From positions 1 to 37,557 of IMG/VR virus record IMGVR_UViG_3300047668_000172: a stretch of 37,557 nucleotides of DNA. One strand, written 5' to 3'. Positions within the stretch are counted from its first letter, which is position 1, and every line of letters begins with the position of its first letter. The DNA comes from a virus. Both the position numbers and the translations under genes were made by a program. The notes below the pieces were generated by a model that saw only the letters and a program-made list of their open reading frames with translations, ran no database searches and was not told the DNA's origin. Positions 14,976-23,083 of this stretch are shown here, piece after piece.

Positions 14976-15271
14976 AAATTACACAATCAGAAATCAGCAT
15001 TAACGACTTCCAACGCGCTTTTATAGACTTTGGTCGCGGTAATCAATTCAGCAATGAAGGCTTAGATGGCCTCTACGAGTACCTAGAAGAAGCGTTTGAT
15101 GACACAGGCGAAGAATACGAATTAGACGTTATCGCGCTGTGCTGCGAGTTCAGCGAGTATAACAGCAAGGGTGAATATTACGCTCAGTATATCCACAGCG
15201 ACCCAGTAGACTGCGACGAGCATATAGTGGCAGAGCTATACAGTGGTGGCATTATAGTGAGGGAGTGGTAA
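14972..15271 (+). CDS. Small acidic hypothetical protein
   Basis: A 99-aa, strongly acidic protein (MKITQSEISINDFQRAFIDF...) with the stretch EYELDVIALCCEFSEY and a C-terminal 'HIVAELYSGGIIVREW'. This layout resembles small acidic proteins frequent in phage early regions. Its 'GGIIVRE(W)' end is echoed by 'DGSIIVRS' in the 36-aa product at 15480-15590, suggesting a partial duplication. Confidence 0.65.
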   Translation: MKITQSEISINDFQRAFIDFGRGNQFSNEGLDGLYEYLEEAFDDTGEEYELDVIALCCEFSEYNSKGEYYAQYIHSDPVDCDEHIVAELYSGGIIVREW

Positions 15272-15272
15272 T

Positions 15273-15467
15273 ATGGCATATTCTAAGGAATGGAAGGCAA
15301 ACTACGAGCAAGTTAAGTATGCTGTGGGTTTAGGTGATAATGGGAGAGCGCCTTATTATAAGGAGGCTATCTTAATAGGCGAATACGCAGATAAGATAAC
15401 AGATGGTACACTGTCACTCAGCAAGGCAGTGTTACTAGCACACGTAGGGATTAAAAAACTATATTAG
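15273..15467 (+). CDS. Small hypothetical protein
   Basis: A 64-aa protein (MAYSKEWKANYEQVKYAVGL...), starting two bases after the previous stop. Helical, no recognised domain. Confidence 0.6.
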   Translation: MAYSKEWKANYEQVKYAVGLGDNGRAPYYKEAILIGEYADKITDGTLSLSKAVLLAHVGIKKLY

Positions 15468-15479
15468 AGGTGGTAATCT

Positions 15480-15590
15480 ATGACAGTATATAACAGCGCA
15501 TACGAATACATTGCAGAACATAGTTATTCAATGTATATTATTAACCTAGTTCATACGCTGCATGATGGCAGCATAATAGTAAGGAGTTAA
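15480..15590 (+). CDS. 36-aa hypothetical microprotein
   Basis: MTVYNSAYEYIAEHSYSMYI... ending DGSIIVRS. AGGTGG lies about 8 bases upstream. The end resembles the C-terminus of the 99-aa protein two genes upstream. Confidence 0.45.
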   Translation: MTVYNSAYEYIAEHSYSMYIINLVHTLHDGSIIVRS

Positions 15591-15594
15591 TATC

Positions 15595-15708
15595 ATGAAC
15601 ATCTCAGCCGATGCAGTAGAGTATGTAGTAGTCCACACAGAGCAGGGCGATATAGTAGTTAGGGTTGATGCAGGGATAGTAGAAGATGAGGAGGTTAGTA
15701 ACCTATGA
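15595..15708 (+). CDS. 37-aa acidic microprotein
   Basis: MNISADAVEYVVVHTEQGDI... is a small acidic beta-like peptide. AAGGAG lies about 9 bases upstream and the stop overlaps the following start (ATGA). Confidence 0.45.
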   Translation: MNISADAVEYVVVHTEQGDIVVRVDAGIVEDEEVSNL

Positions 15709-15788
15709 TAGACTTCCTAGTGACAGGCACAGCAGCTATTATACTGATAGCAATGATTATAATCGTACTACAGGACTTTAGACTATGA
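15705..15788 (+). CDS. 27-aa membrane microprotein
   Basis: MIDFLVTGTAAIILIAMIII then VLQDFRL is one membrane helix with a charged C-terminus. GAGG lies about 13 bases upstream. It is coupled by ATGA overlaps on both sides. Confidence 0.45.
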   Translation: MIDFLVTGTAAIILIAMIIIVLQDFRL

Positions 15789-16105
15789 AAAACACAGAAG
15801 AGCAGGAAATGACATTAATTGACAGCATACTACCGGACGTTGTCTTCGATCAGATAGCAGCAGGCGATGCAGGGACGTTCCTAGAGGCTTTGGGTGAGGA
15901 GGGCATACATAATGCCTTTGAACACAACAGGCTATTAGACGCTCTCAGGAGTGCTATAGCAACTAAGAGCGCACAGCATGTGGGAGATATAGTTATTGAC
16001 TATGTAACTAACTACTATAACGTCATAATGGCAGATGAGATAATTAACGACCTAGAGAACTACGCAGAGAGGTATGTAGAGGGCTTTGCAGAGCAGAATG
16101 TATAA
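15785..16105 (+). CDS. Acidic hypothetical protein
   Basis: A 106-aa helical, acidic protein (MKNTEEQEMTLIDSILPDVV...). No family recognised. It is the last gene before a short region with two hairpins. Confidence 0.65.
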   Translation: MKNTEEQEMTLIDSILPDVVFDQIAAGDAGTFLEALGEEGIHNAFEHNRLLDALRSAIATKSAQHVGDIVIDYVTNYYNVIMADEIINDLENYAERYVEGFAEQNV

Positions 16106-16118
16106 TGGAACCTGTTTC

Positions 16119-16138
16119 CCGTTATAGAGGTATAACGG
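16119..16138 (+). terminator. Hairpin after the small-gene cluster
   Basis: Perfect 8-bp arms CCGTTATA and TATAACGG around GAGG, starting 13 bases after a stop codon. The following bases (CTTAATTGTATT) are only moderately U-rich, so it may be a weak terminator or an mRNA-stabilising hairpin. Confidence 0.5.
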
Positions 16139-16156
16139 CTTAATTGTATTACTATA

Positions 16157-16217
16157 GGAGGGGTTGAGGTAAGTACTATATAGTCACTACAGTATAGAGG
16201 CTATATAGAACCCCTCC
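16157..16217 (+). repeat. Long-range inverted repeat GGAGGGGTT/AACCCCTCC
   Basis: Nine-base perfect arms (16157-16165 and 16209-16217) around a 43-base interior holding two CTATATAG palindromes. It has no U tract. The whole stretch 16106-16292 has no gene. It could be a structured leader for the genes that follow. Confidence 0.5.
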
Positions 16218-16292
16218 AATTACTCATTAAAACCCTTTATACTGTAATGCCTACATAGTTTATTATTATAGCATGAGGGAAGGGAGAAGTCA

Positions 16293-16460
16293 ATGCAGAG
16301 GCTTAGAGGTGTCACAGCTGTGCTGTTACTTAGGCCGGTGCTGTACCTACTGGTAGGGGTTCTAACGCTCCTATTAGTGGGCTGTTGGGCTGTGTGGCGG
16401 GTGGTGCTAGTGTTATACGAATTAGATGATCGTTTTAGCGATCGCGCTAAACGGGAATAA
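16293..16460 (+). CDS. Small membrane protein
   Basis: A 55-aa protein (MQRLRGVTAVLLLRPVLYLL...). The N-terminus is basic, a hydrophobic stretch covers about residues 8-41, and the tail is charged (ELDDRFSDRAKRE). AAGGGAGAAG lies about 4-13 bases before ATG. It is a candidate host-membrane effector. No homologue recognised. Confidence 0.6.
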   Translation: MQRLRGVTAVLLLRPVLYLLVGVLTLLLVGCWAVWRVVLVLYELDDRFSDRAKRE

Positions 16461-16481
16461 ATAGCTTTTATGGTGGAATAG

Positions 16482-16490
16482 TGTTATAAT
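16482..16490 (+). promoter_or_regulatory. Extended -10 sigma70 promoter for the replication genes
   Basis: TGTTATAAT: a perfect -10 with an extended TG motif, 27 bases before the next ATG (16518). No good -35 is seen, as expected for this class. It would drive the primase-polymerase segment. Confidence 0.6.
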
Positions 16491-16517
16491 TACAAGGTCT
16501 AACAAGAGGAATATATT

Positions 16518-16745
16518 ATGTTTGATTTTACTATGCATTTTAGAAATGGGTTTGGAATAGATTTATCGTTGCTACCCAGACAACGAGGAATAGGCTACAT
16601 TAATGAGGAGTGGATGCATATAGAAGTCCACCATTTTAGAATAGCACTACCTCTGTGTGAGATTCATATAGGGTCGATTCAAGAGCTTGAAGGTGAAGTT
16701 ACTGAAGAGATGAAGAAGTATGTAGATGAGGAGACTTTTAGATGA
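16518..16745 (+). CDS. Small hypothetical protein upstream of primase
   Basis: A 75-aa protein (MFDFTMHFRNGFGIDLSLLP...), with AAGAGGA upstream. The mixed beta pattern with HIEVHHFRIALPLCEIHIG resembles short conserved phage proteins. It overlaps the primase-helicase start by 4 bases (ATGA). Confidence 0.65.
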   Translation: MFDFTMHFRNGFGIDLSLLPRQRGIGYINEEWMHIEVHHFRIALPLCEIHIGSIQELEGEVTEEMKKYVDEETFR

Positions 16746-18343
16746 TAGTGAAAGCCCATCAACCATGTGACGACTGCGGCAGCAGTGACGCTCTAAGCGT
16801 TAATAAGAACGGTTCTACTTACTGCCACAGTTGCCAGCTATATACTAAGGGAGATGCTCCTACAGCTCCTGAGAAGCCCGTCAGCGCATCTCAGGGCTGG
16901 GATAGCATATCGACAGCACTAGCAACAGGGAAGGCTGTAAGCGTCCCTGAGAGAGGTCTGAGCGCCCCTACACTATCCAAGTTCGGTGTAGTGCTAGAGG
17001 GCGGGCGTGTCTTATACCCGTACACTCATGCCAACAACGATCCAGAGGTGATAGCAGCTAAAATCCGCTACCCAGACAAGCGTTTCCAGACTGTAGGCGA
17101 GTGGGCCGATACAGGTTTGTTCGGGCAGTCTGCATTCTCTAAGGGTGGTAAGTATCTAACTATCGTAGAGGGTGAGTATGACGCTCTGGCAGCGTATCAG
17201 CTGATGGGTAGTAAATACCCTGTGGTCAGTATCAAGAATGGTGCTAGTGGGGCGCTAAAGGACTGTAAGAAGGCTTACGAGTGGATAGATAGCTTCGATC
17301 AGGTCGTTATCTGCTTTGACGGTGATAGGGCAGGTATAGACGCTGCTGCGTCTGTTGCTACGCTGTTCTCTGGCAAGGCTAAGGTGGTCAAGCACTCAGA
17401 AGAGTACAAGGATGCCTGCGATTACCTTATAGACAATGCCTATGATGCCTTTACTACTGCATTCTGGAGGGCTGAGAAGTTTGTCCCTGATGGGATTGTT
17501 AGTGGTGCAGGTCTATGGGATGAGGTTAATAAGCCGCTAGAGGTTGCAGAGGTTAACTATCCTTATAACGGACTGAATGACCTTACTTATGGCATACGGC
17601 AGGCTGAGCTTGTAACAGTGACGGCAGGCAGTGGACTAGGTAAGAGTCAGTTCATTAGGGAGGTTGTGTGGCACGTCTTAAACAACACAGACAGTAACGT
17701 AGGGCTGTTATTCTTGGAGGAGTCTGTAAGGAAGACAGCTCTATCGCTGATGTCTCTACATGCTAATAAGCCGCTACACTTACCCACTACTGAATCGACA
17801 GAGGAGGAGCGGAAGGCAGCATTTGACGCTGTGATGGGTAAGGACAGGCTGTTCCTATTAGACCATTTTGGTAGCACAGACGTGGACAACATAGTAAGCC
17901 GTGTCAGGTATATGGCTAAGGCGATGGACTGTAAGTACATCTTCCTAGACCACATCTCTATCATAGTGTCGGCACAGGCTCAGCTTGACGAGCGTAAGGC
18001 TATTGACGAGATAATGACTAAACTCAGGATGCTAGTACAAGAGACTGGTGTGTGCTTGTTTGTAGTTAGTCACTTGAAACGTCCAGACAAGAAGGGACAC
18101 GAGGAAGGTGCTGCAACGTCACTATCACAGCTTCGCGGCAGTGCTTCTATAGCACAGCTTAGCGATATTGTATTAGGCTTAGAGAGAGACGGACAAGCAG
18201 CTGACGCAATAGAGCGTAACACTACCAACGTCCGAGTGCTGAAGAATCGCTTTAGTGGGGAGACTGGTTGGTGTACCTCCTTGTATTTTGACAAGGCAAC
18301 TGGTAGAATGTCAGAGATGACTAACGGAGAAGATAAGCTATGA
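16742..18343 (+). CDS. Primase-helicase (T7 gp4-like)
   Basis: A 533-aa protein. It has an N-terminal zinc site (C9, C12, C28, C31), a TOPRIM primase core with VEGEYDA (E143) and FDGDRAG (D193-D195), and a DnaB-type helicase domain with Walker A TAGSGLGKS (294-302), Walker B 'YIFLDHISI' and a later motif VVSHLKRP and QLRGSASIAQLSD. It primes and unwinds DNA at the fork for the family A polymerase encoded downstream. It overlaps the following gene by 4 bases. Confidence 0.95.
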   Translation: MIVKAHQPCDDCGSSDALSVNKNGSTYCHSCQLYTKGDAPTAPEKPVSASQGWDSISTALATGKAVSVPERGLSAPTLSKFGVVLEGGRVLYPYTHANNDPEVIAAKIRYPDKRFQTVGEWADTGLFGQSAFSKGGKYLTIVEGEYDALAAYQLMGSKYPVVSIKNGASGALKDCKKAYEWIDSFDQVVICFDGDRAGIDAAASVATLFSGKAKVVKHSEEYKDACDYLIDNAYDAFTTAFWRAEKFVPDGIVSGAGLWDEVNKPLEVAEVNYPYNGLNDLTYGIRQAELVTVTAGSGLGKSQFIREVVWHVLNNTDSNVGLLFLEESVRKTALSLMSLHANKPLHLPTTESTEEERKAAFDAVMGKDRLFLLDHFGSTDVDNIVSRVRYMAKAMDCKYIFLDHISIIVSAQAQLDERKAIDEIMTKLRMLVQETGVCLFVVSHLKRPDKKGHEEGAATSLSQLRGSASIAQLSDIVLGLERDGQAADAIERNTTNVRVLKNRFSGETGWCTSLYFDKATGRMSEMTNGEDKL

Positions 18344-18531
18344 GATGCTACGCGTGTAACGAGTTACTGACTGACAGAGAGACGGCTAAGCGCGACCCAT
18401 TAAACCCAGATAGCTTTCTAGGTCTGTGTGGTACGTGTGCTAGAGAGAGTCATGCAGCTGTGTCTGAAGTCATAGTAGAAGACTTACTTAATAACATAGG
18501 GAGTGAATTCTTTGAAGACCTTGACGATTGA
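18340..18531 (+). CDS. Small zinc-finger protein
   Basis: A 63-aa protein with CYAC near the N-terminus (C3, C6) and CGTC (C30, C33), a four-cysteine metal site, followed by an acidic tail. It lies between primase-helicase and polymerase and overlaps both. This kind of small Zn protein is common at this spot in T7-like marine phages. Function unknown. Confidence 0.75.
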   Translation: MRCYACNELLTDRETAKRDPLNPDSFLGLCGTCARESHAAVSEVIVEDLLNNIGSEFFEDLDD

Positions 18532-20203
18532 CATTGAGACTAACACAGCGTGGGATACTATATGGTGCTGTGGTGTCCACAATGTTGACACAGGAGACGT
18601 TCTCGTAGCTTCTACACCAGACGCTCTGAAGAGGTTACTTGTGGGCTGTGATACAGTAGTGACCTACAACGGTATAGCGTTCGACATACCTCTACTGGAG
18701 CGTATATGGAACATGTCTTTTGAAGGTATAGAAGTGGTTGACGCTCTTGTCATGTCCCGTCTATATGACCCCTCTCTTAGCGGTGGTCACAGCTTGCGTT
18801 CTTGGGGCGATAGACTGAACTGGCCTAAAGGTGACTTCACTGACTATGACGGTGGTTTATGTGATGAGATGCTAGACTATTGTGAGCGTGACTGCCGACT
18901 AACCACTAAGGTGTGGGAGGTGTTACAGAACAGGCTGAAGTTAGAAGACTTCACTCCTGAGTGTGTTGCTTTAGAACATCGTGTAGCAATAGAGCTTGCT
19001 AAGCAGGAGTCTAACGGGTTTAAGCTAGACATACACTTTGCTAACAAACTCTACTCTAAGGTTAATACACGTATGCGTGAGCTTGAGGCTGAGTTGCAGC
19101 AGTTGTTCCCTCCTATCATAACTGAGCGATGGAGTGAGAAGACAGGCAAGCAGTTAAAGGATGGCGTAGAAGAGTTTAACGTAGGCAGTAGGCAGCAGAT
19201 AGTTAAGAGGTTGCAGAGTGTAGGCGTTAAGTTCAAGCAGAAGACAGAGGCAGGCCAGTACAAAGTTGATGAGACTATCTTGGGAGCTATGACGGATAAG
19301 ACAGCGCAGTCAGTGGCTGAGTTCTTAATACTCCAGAAGAGAGCTTCACAGATCAGCAGCTGGCTAGAAGCAGTAAAGCAAGACGGTAGAGTACATGGCA
19401 GAGTTAGTGGGTCAGGAGCTGCTACAGGCAGGATGACGCATAGCTCACCTAACATGGCTCAGATACCATCTGTACGGCATACCTTTGAAGGTATGAGTCA
19501 CATTGACAAGGTCAAGGCAGAGTATGGAGCTGACTGTCGTGCCTGTTGGATAGTAGAAGAAGGTAATCAACTGGTTGGTATAGACGCTAGTGGTTTAGAG
19601 TTGCGTATGCTGGCTCACTACATGAAGGATGACGAGTACGTTCGCACGTTAGTGGAGGGTGACATACACACAGCGAACCAGAAGGCAGCAGGACTTGCTA
19701 CAAGGGATCAGGCTAAGACGTTTATCTATGCCTTCCTGTATGGTGCAGGCGATGCGAAGATAGGCAGTGTAGCTAACGCAGGGGCTGTTAGAGGTAAGCA
19801 GCTGAAGGACGACTTCTTATCTAACGTCCCAGCACTCAAGAAGCTGAAGACATTGATAGAAGGTATAGCAGAGAAGACAGGCTCAATCCCCGGATTAGAC
19901 GGCAGACGTATACGCATTAGGAAAGCATACTCTGCTCTAAACTTCCTGTTACAAGGAGCAGGTGCTGCTGTTATGAAGCAAGCACTACTCATAGGTGTTG
20001 ACAGCTTACGGGCTGATAATATACCGTTCTGGATAGTGGCTAATGTGCATGACGAGGTTCAGGTAGAAACTCCTGCACACTTTGCTAAGGCAGTCGGTAT
20101 ACACTTTAAACGTGCCATTAAGGAGGCAGGAGAACACTTTGATATGAGGTGTCCCTTAGATGGCGAATATAAATACGGTGATAACTGGAGCGCAACGCAC
20201 TAA
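18503..20203 (+). CDS. polA: DNA polymerase I (family A)
   Basis: A 566-aa protein with GTG start at 18503 preceded by AGGGA; it overlaps the zinc-finger gene by 29 bases. The 3'-5' exonuclease is intact: D10 and E12 in TIDIET, YNGIAFD (D61), and YCERD (Y126, D130). The polymerase has motif A D361 in GIDASGLELR, motif B RDQAKTFIYAFLYG (401-414) and motif C HDE (516-518). Position 762 of E. coli Pol I corresponds to Tyr409, as in T7, a residue linked in the literature to fast replication by lytic phages. Confidence 0.96.
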   Translation: MNSLKTLTIDIETNTAWDTIWCCGVHNVDTGDVLVASTPDALKRLLVGCDTVVTYNGIAFDIPLLERIWNMSFEGIEVVDALVMSRLYDPSLSGGHSLRSWGDRLNWPKGDFTDYDGGLCDEMLDYCERDCRLTTKVWEVLQNRLKLEDFTPECVALEHRVAIELAKQESNGFKLDIHFANKLYSKVNTRMRELEAELQQLFPPIITERWSEKTGKQLKDGVEEFNVGSRQQIVKRLQSVGVKFKQKTEAGQYKVDETILGAMTDKTAQSVAEFLILQKRASQISSWLEAVKQDGRVHGRVSGSGAATGRMTHSSPNMAQIPSVRHTFEGMSHIDKVKAEYGADCRACWIVEEGNQLVGIDASGLELRMLAHYMKDDEYVRTLVEGDIHTANQKAAGLATRDQAKTFIYAFLYGAGDAKIGSVANAGAVRGKQLKDDFLSNVPALKKLKTLIEGIAEKTGSIPGLDGRRIRIRKAYSALNFLLQGAGAAVMKQALLIGVDSLRADNIPFWIVANVHDEVQVETPAHFAKAVGIHFKRAIKEAGEHFDMRCPLDGEYKYGDNWSATH

Positions 20204-20207
20204 CTGA

Positions 20208-20237
20208 TTGACAACTAAGCATTAAACATGTTATACT
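20208..20237 (+). promoter_or_regulatory. Sigma70 promoter before SSB
   Basis: TTGACA (perfect), an 18-base spacer and TATACT with an extended TG motif just upstream. It sits 37 bases before the SSB start codon and would allow extra transcription of SSB, exonuclease and nucleotide metabolism genes. It is one of the best promoters in the window. Confidence 0.8.
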
Positions 20238-20273
20238 ATACTTGTAACTTAAACTTAAATAGGAATTAAAATT

Positions 20274-20684
20274 ATGTCAGAAACTAAACCGATAGTATTA
20301 AATGCAACAGCGTTTTGGGCTAACTTACAGAGCATGAACGAGCTTAGTGGTAAGTACCAAGTTGACTTAGGTCAGCTGTCTGACGCAGCAGTAGAAGCGT
20401 TAGAGTCTCAGGGCATTAGTGTACGCAATAAAGAAGATGATAGAGGTAACTTTATCACAGTGAAGTCGCGTAACCCTATCAAGGCTTACGACAATAATGG
20501 TGAAGAGATAGGCGCTCTAGTGGGTAACGGCTCACAGACTAAGGCAGTCATAGGTCATTACGACTGGACATTCCAGAGCAAGAAGGGACGCTCTCCGTCA
20601 CTGCTCAAGATGGTTGTTAGTGACTTAGTAGTATATAACCCAGAGAGCAGCGTACCAACAGCAGACATGGAGGCCGCTCTGTAA
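20274..20684 (+). CDS. Single-stranded DNA-binding protein (T7 gp2.5-like)
   Basis: A 136-aa protein. The core 'FITVKSRNPIKAYDNNGEEI' and 'KAVIGHYDWTFQSKKGRSPS' resembles the OB-fold SSBs of marine T7-like phages, with a Pro-Thr-Ala-Asp acidic end. It follows the polymerase gene, has its own promoter, and overlaps the exonuclease start as TAATG. It coats single-stranded DNA during replication. The assignment relies on remembered similarity and position. Confidence 0.7.
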   Translation: MSETKPIVLNATAFWANLQSMNELSGKYQVDLGQLSDAAVEALESQGISVRNKEDDRGNFITVKSRNPIKAYDNNGEEIGALVGNGSQTKAVIGHYDWTFQSKKGRSPSLLKMVVSDLVVYNPESSVPTADMEAAL

Positions 20685-21409
20685 TGATGCTGATTGACGG
20701 CGATATTATAGCCTATAGGATGGCTTGGGCTTGTGACGAAGAAACCAACGTAGCCTTTGTTAAGAGCAGTACGGACACTTTTGTCAGTAACCTACTCTTA
20801 GTCTACGATGGTTTGGTAGAGGGTTATCAACTCTACCTTACAGGCACAGGCAATTTTAGGCACGACTACGCTGTCACTGCTCCGTACAAGGGCAATCGCA
20901 AGGCACGTCCAGCACCTAGACTTCTACGAGCTATTAGGCAGCACCTCATTGAACAGTGGGGGGCTGTCGTAGTAGAAGGTGAGGAGGCCGATGACGCTAT
21001 TGCAATCGCTGCTACAGCAATAGGTGACTTAGCTATTATGGCTTCTATAGATAAGGACTTCGACCAGATAGGAGGCATTCACTACGACTTCATTAAGAAT
21101 AGGGAGTATTACATTGATGAAGTTCAAGGGCTGAAGTTCTTTTATAAGCAGATCATCACTGGAGACGCTATTGATAATATCATTGGCGTTGAAGGTGTTG
21201 GTCAGCAAGGTGCTTTTGACTTGATTAATGGCTGTAGGAACGAGTCAGATATGTGGGACATTGTACGTGACCAGTTAGGAGACGACAGAGCGTTAGAGAA
21301 TGCTCGTCTAGCGTGGCTAAGGAGGGAAGTAGGCCAGATATGGGAACCACCTACAACTAGAAGCACAGAGGAGGTATGGTATGGGGAAGCAACGAGTACA
21401 ACGCACTAG
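20684..21409 (+). CDS. 5'-3' exonuclease (FEN-like)
   Basis: A 241-aa protein with the flap-endonuclease acidic set: D5/D7 (IDGDIIAYR), YKGNRK (68-73), EADD (101-104), SIDKDFDQ (D123, D125) and GDAIDNIIGVEGVG, the helix-hairpin-helix end of the domain. It probably removes primers or degrades host DNA to supply nucleotides. Two adjacent ATGs exist; either could start. It overlaps SSB upstream and the HNH gene downstream. Confidence 0.88.
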   Translation: MMLIDGDIIAYRMAWACDEETNVAFVKSSTDTFVSNLLLVYDGLVEGYQLYLTGTGNFRHDYAVTAPYKGNRKARPAPRLLRAIRQHLIEQWGAVVVEGEEADDAIAIAATAIGDLAIMASIDKDFDQIGGIHYDFIKNREYYIDEVQGLKFFYKQIITGDAIDNIIGVEGVGQQGAFDLINGCRNESDMWDIVRDQLGDDRALENARLAWLRREVGQIWEPPTTRSTEEVWYGEATSTTH

Positions 21410-21758
21410 AGCAGGGAACACATGGACTGAAGCGCGTTATTGGCAGTTCATACGCTCAGCACTAAGGCAAGCATACTCGCGCTACCCTGCTAAGTTCCAA
21501 GCTAAGAAGGCAGTAGAGCGCACAGTAGCAGGTAAGCGACATAAGTATGAGTATCGTTGTGCTGAGTGTGACGACTGGTTCCAAGGCAAGGAAATTCAAG
21601 TTGATCATATAGAGCCTGCGGGTTCGTTGTCTAGTTACAGCGACATCTCTGGGTTCTCAGAAAGGCTATTCTGTGAGGCAGACGGTATGCAAGTATTGTG
21701 CAAACCCTGTCACCAATTAAAGACTAACGCTGAACGTGCAGCAAGGAAGAGTAAATGA
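21381..21758 (+). CDS. HNH endonuclease
   Basis: A 125-aa protein with the HNH layout: C60-x2-C63, the 'VDHIEPAG' motif (D75, H76), and LCKPCHQLK with C107, C110 and H111. GGAGG lies 7 bases before ATG. It sits where T7 has its gene 3 endonuclease, next to the 5' exonuclease, so a role in resolving branched DNA or degrading host DNA is plausible. It does not interrupt any gene, so it is not obviously a homing nuclease. Confidence 0.85.
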   Translation: MGKQRVQRTRAGNTWTEARYWQFIRSALRQAYSRYPAKFQAKKAVERTVAGKRHKYEYRCAECDDWFQGKEIQVDHIEPAGSLSSYSDISGFSERLFCEADGMQVLCKPCHQLKTNAERAARKSK

Positions 21759-22528
21759 CTAGACACATGATTGTGCCAGATACTCAGATAAAACCAGACT
21801 CATCTATAAAGCATCTGAAGTGGGCTGGAGAGTATGCTGTTAAACATAAACCAGATGTTATCATTCACATAGGCGATCATTGGGACTTACCATCGCTGTC
21901 TAGCTACGATAAAGGTACTATGGCTTTTGAGGGTAGACGCTATCTAGCTGACATAGAGTCAGGTAAGAAGGGTATGAAGGCATTCTTAAAACCTATCAGA
22001 GATGAGCAGAAGCGTCTCCGTAAGAATAAGAAAACAGTGTGGAAACCTCGGCTAGTGTTCTGTCTAGGTAATCACGAGAATAGAATCACTAGAGCTGTGA
22101 ATGCTCAGCCAGAGCTAGAAGGGCTGATGGGCTTTGATGACTTCGGGCTAGAAGCAATGGGCTGGGAAGTGATTCCATTCCTACAGGTAGAAGTGATAGA
22201 CGGTGTAGCATATAGCCACTACTTTACCTCTGGAGTTATGGGACGACCAGTTAGCTCAGCAAGGGCGCTAGTGACTAAGAAGATGATGAGCTGTGTAATG
22301 GGACATGTGCAGGACAGAGACATAGCTTATGCCAGACGAGGAGATGGTAAAGGCGTTACAGGTTTGTTCGCAGGTATCTTTTATGTAGAAGATCAGGACT
22401 ACCTCACTCCACAGACTAACGCATCATGGCGTGGTATATGGATGCTGCACGAGGTTGTCGATGGCGGGTTTGATGAACTACCTATCAGTATTAACTATCT
22501 AGCTAAGAAGTACGGAGGAGTCAAGTGA
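21755..22528 (+). CDS. Calcineurin-like metallophosphoesterase
   Basis: A 257-aa protein with the two-metal phosphoesterase motifs in order: D9-x-Q11, GDHWD (40-44), LGNHENR (104-110), H155 in YSHYF and GH in MGHVQ (183-184). It may hydrolyse phosphodiesters or nucleotides in the replication cluster. The substrate is unknown. It overlaps the HNH gene by 4 bases and the next gene by 4 bases. Confidence 0.85.
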   Translation: MTRHMIVPDTQIKPDSSIKHLKWAGEYAVKHKPDVIIHIGDHWDLPSLSSYDKGTMAFEGRRYLADIESGKKGMKAFLKPIRDEQKRLRKNKKTVWKPRLVFCLGNHENRITRAVNAQPELEGLMGFDDFGLEAMGWEVIPFLQVEVIDGVAYSHYFTSGVMGRPVSSARALVTKKMMSCVMGHVQDRDIAYARRGDGKGVTGLFAGIFYVEDQDYLTPQTNASWRGIWMLHEVVDGGFDELPISINYLAKKYGGVK

Positions 22529-22695
22529 GCCTTACCTTTGAAGAAGTAAAAGAACGTCTAGCTAAGTTTGATGAAGTTATGATACTTGAAGTGCTAGAGC
22601 TTAACACACAGGAGATACTAGATAGGTTTGAGGATAAAATACTGGATAACATAGAAGTGTTAGCAGAAGAGCTAGAGGTAACTGATGCGTCCTAG
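22525..22695 (+). CDS. Small acidic helical protein (GTG start)
   Basis: A 56-aa protein (MSLTFEEVKERLAKFDEVMI...), GTG start with GGAGGAG upstream. Very acidic and helical. Similar short 'LTFEE...LDE...ILELL...I..RF.D.I' proteins recur in T7-like marine phages. Function unknown. Its end overlaps the DUF3310 gene. Confidence 0.65.
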   Translation: MSLTFEEVKERLAKFDEVMILEVLELNTQEILDRFEDKILDNIEVLAEELEVTDAS

Positions 22696-23083
22696 TAAGA
22701 TACAGCGTTTTAAGCGTGGTTTAAAAGGAATGAAAGATATGAGCATAAACAAAGCAACACCAGCAGAGTGGGACAAAGCAAATAGAGATAGTTTAAGAGC
22801 TGAAGTCTTAGCCAAAAGAGAGAAGTATTTAGATAGCGAAGAAGTCATAATGCCTGACCATTACGACCCTGTGAATCCGCATCACTACAAGAGCGAAGGA
22901 GTAGAGTGTATAGACTACATTAAGCAACAGCTTAGTAGAGACGCTTATGTAGGTTACTTAGAAGGTAACGTGATTAAGTATATGCACAGACATAAGTACA
23001 AGAACGGCTTAGAAGACTTACGCAAGGCTCAGTGGTATTTAGAGAAACTAGCACAGGCTACAATAGACGGAGGTAACCGATGA
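22685..23083 (+). CDS. DUF3310 (SaV-like) protein
   Basis: A 132-aa protein. The C-terminal 65 residues have the DUF3310 signature: NPHHYKSEGVECIDYI, YLEGNVIKYMHRHKYKNG and EDLRKAQWYLEKL. The N-terminus is basic and helical. DUF3310 proteins occur in many phages and are sometimes labelled nucleotide kinases without firm proof. It overlaps MazG by 4 bases, consistent with nucleotide metabolism. Confidence 0.85.
   Translation: MRPSKIQRFKRGLKGMKDMSINKATPAEWDKANRDSLRAEVLAKREKYLDSEEVIMPDHYDPVNPHHYKSEGVECIDYIKQQLSRDAYVGYLEGNVIKYMHRHKYKNGLEDLRKAQWYLEKLAQATIDGGNR

Noticed and set aside
21381-21758. Homing endonuclease interpretation of the HNH gene
   Set aside because: It does not interrupt another gene, has a normal ribosome-binding site, and sits in the usual place of a phage replication/recombination nuclease.
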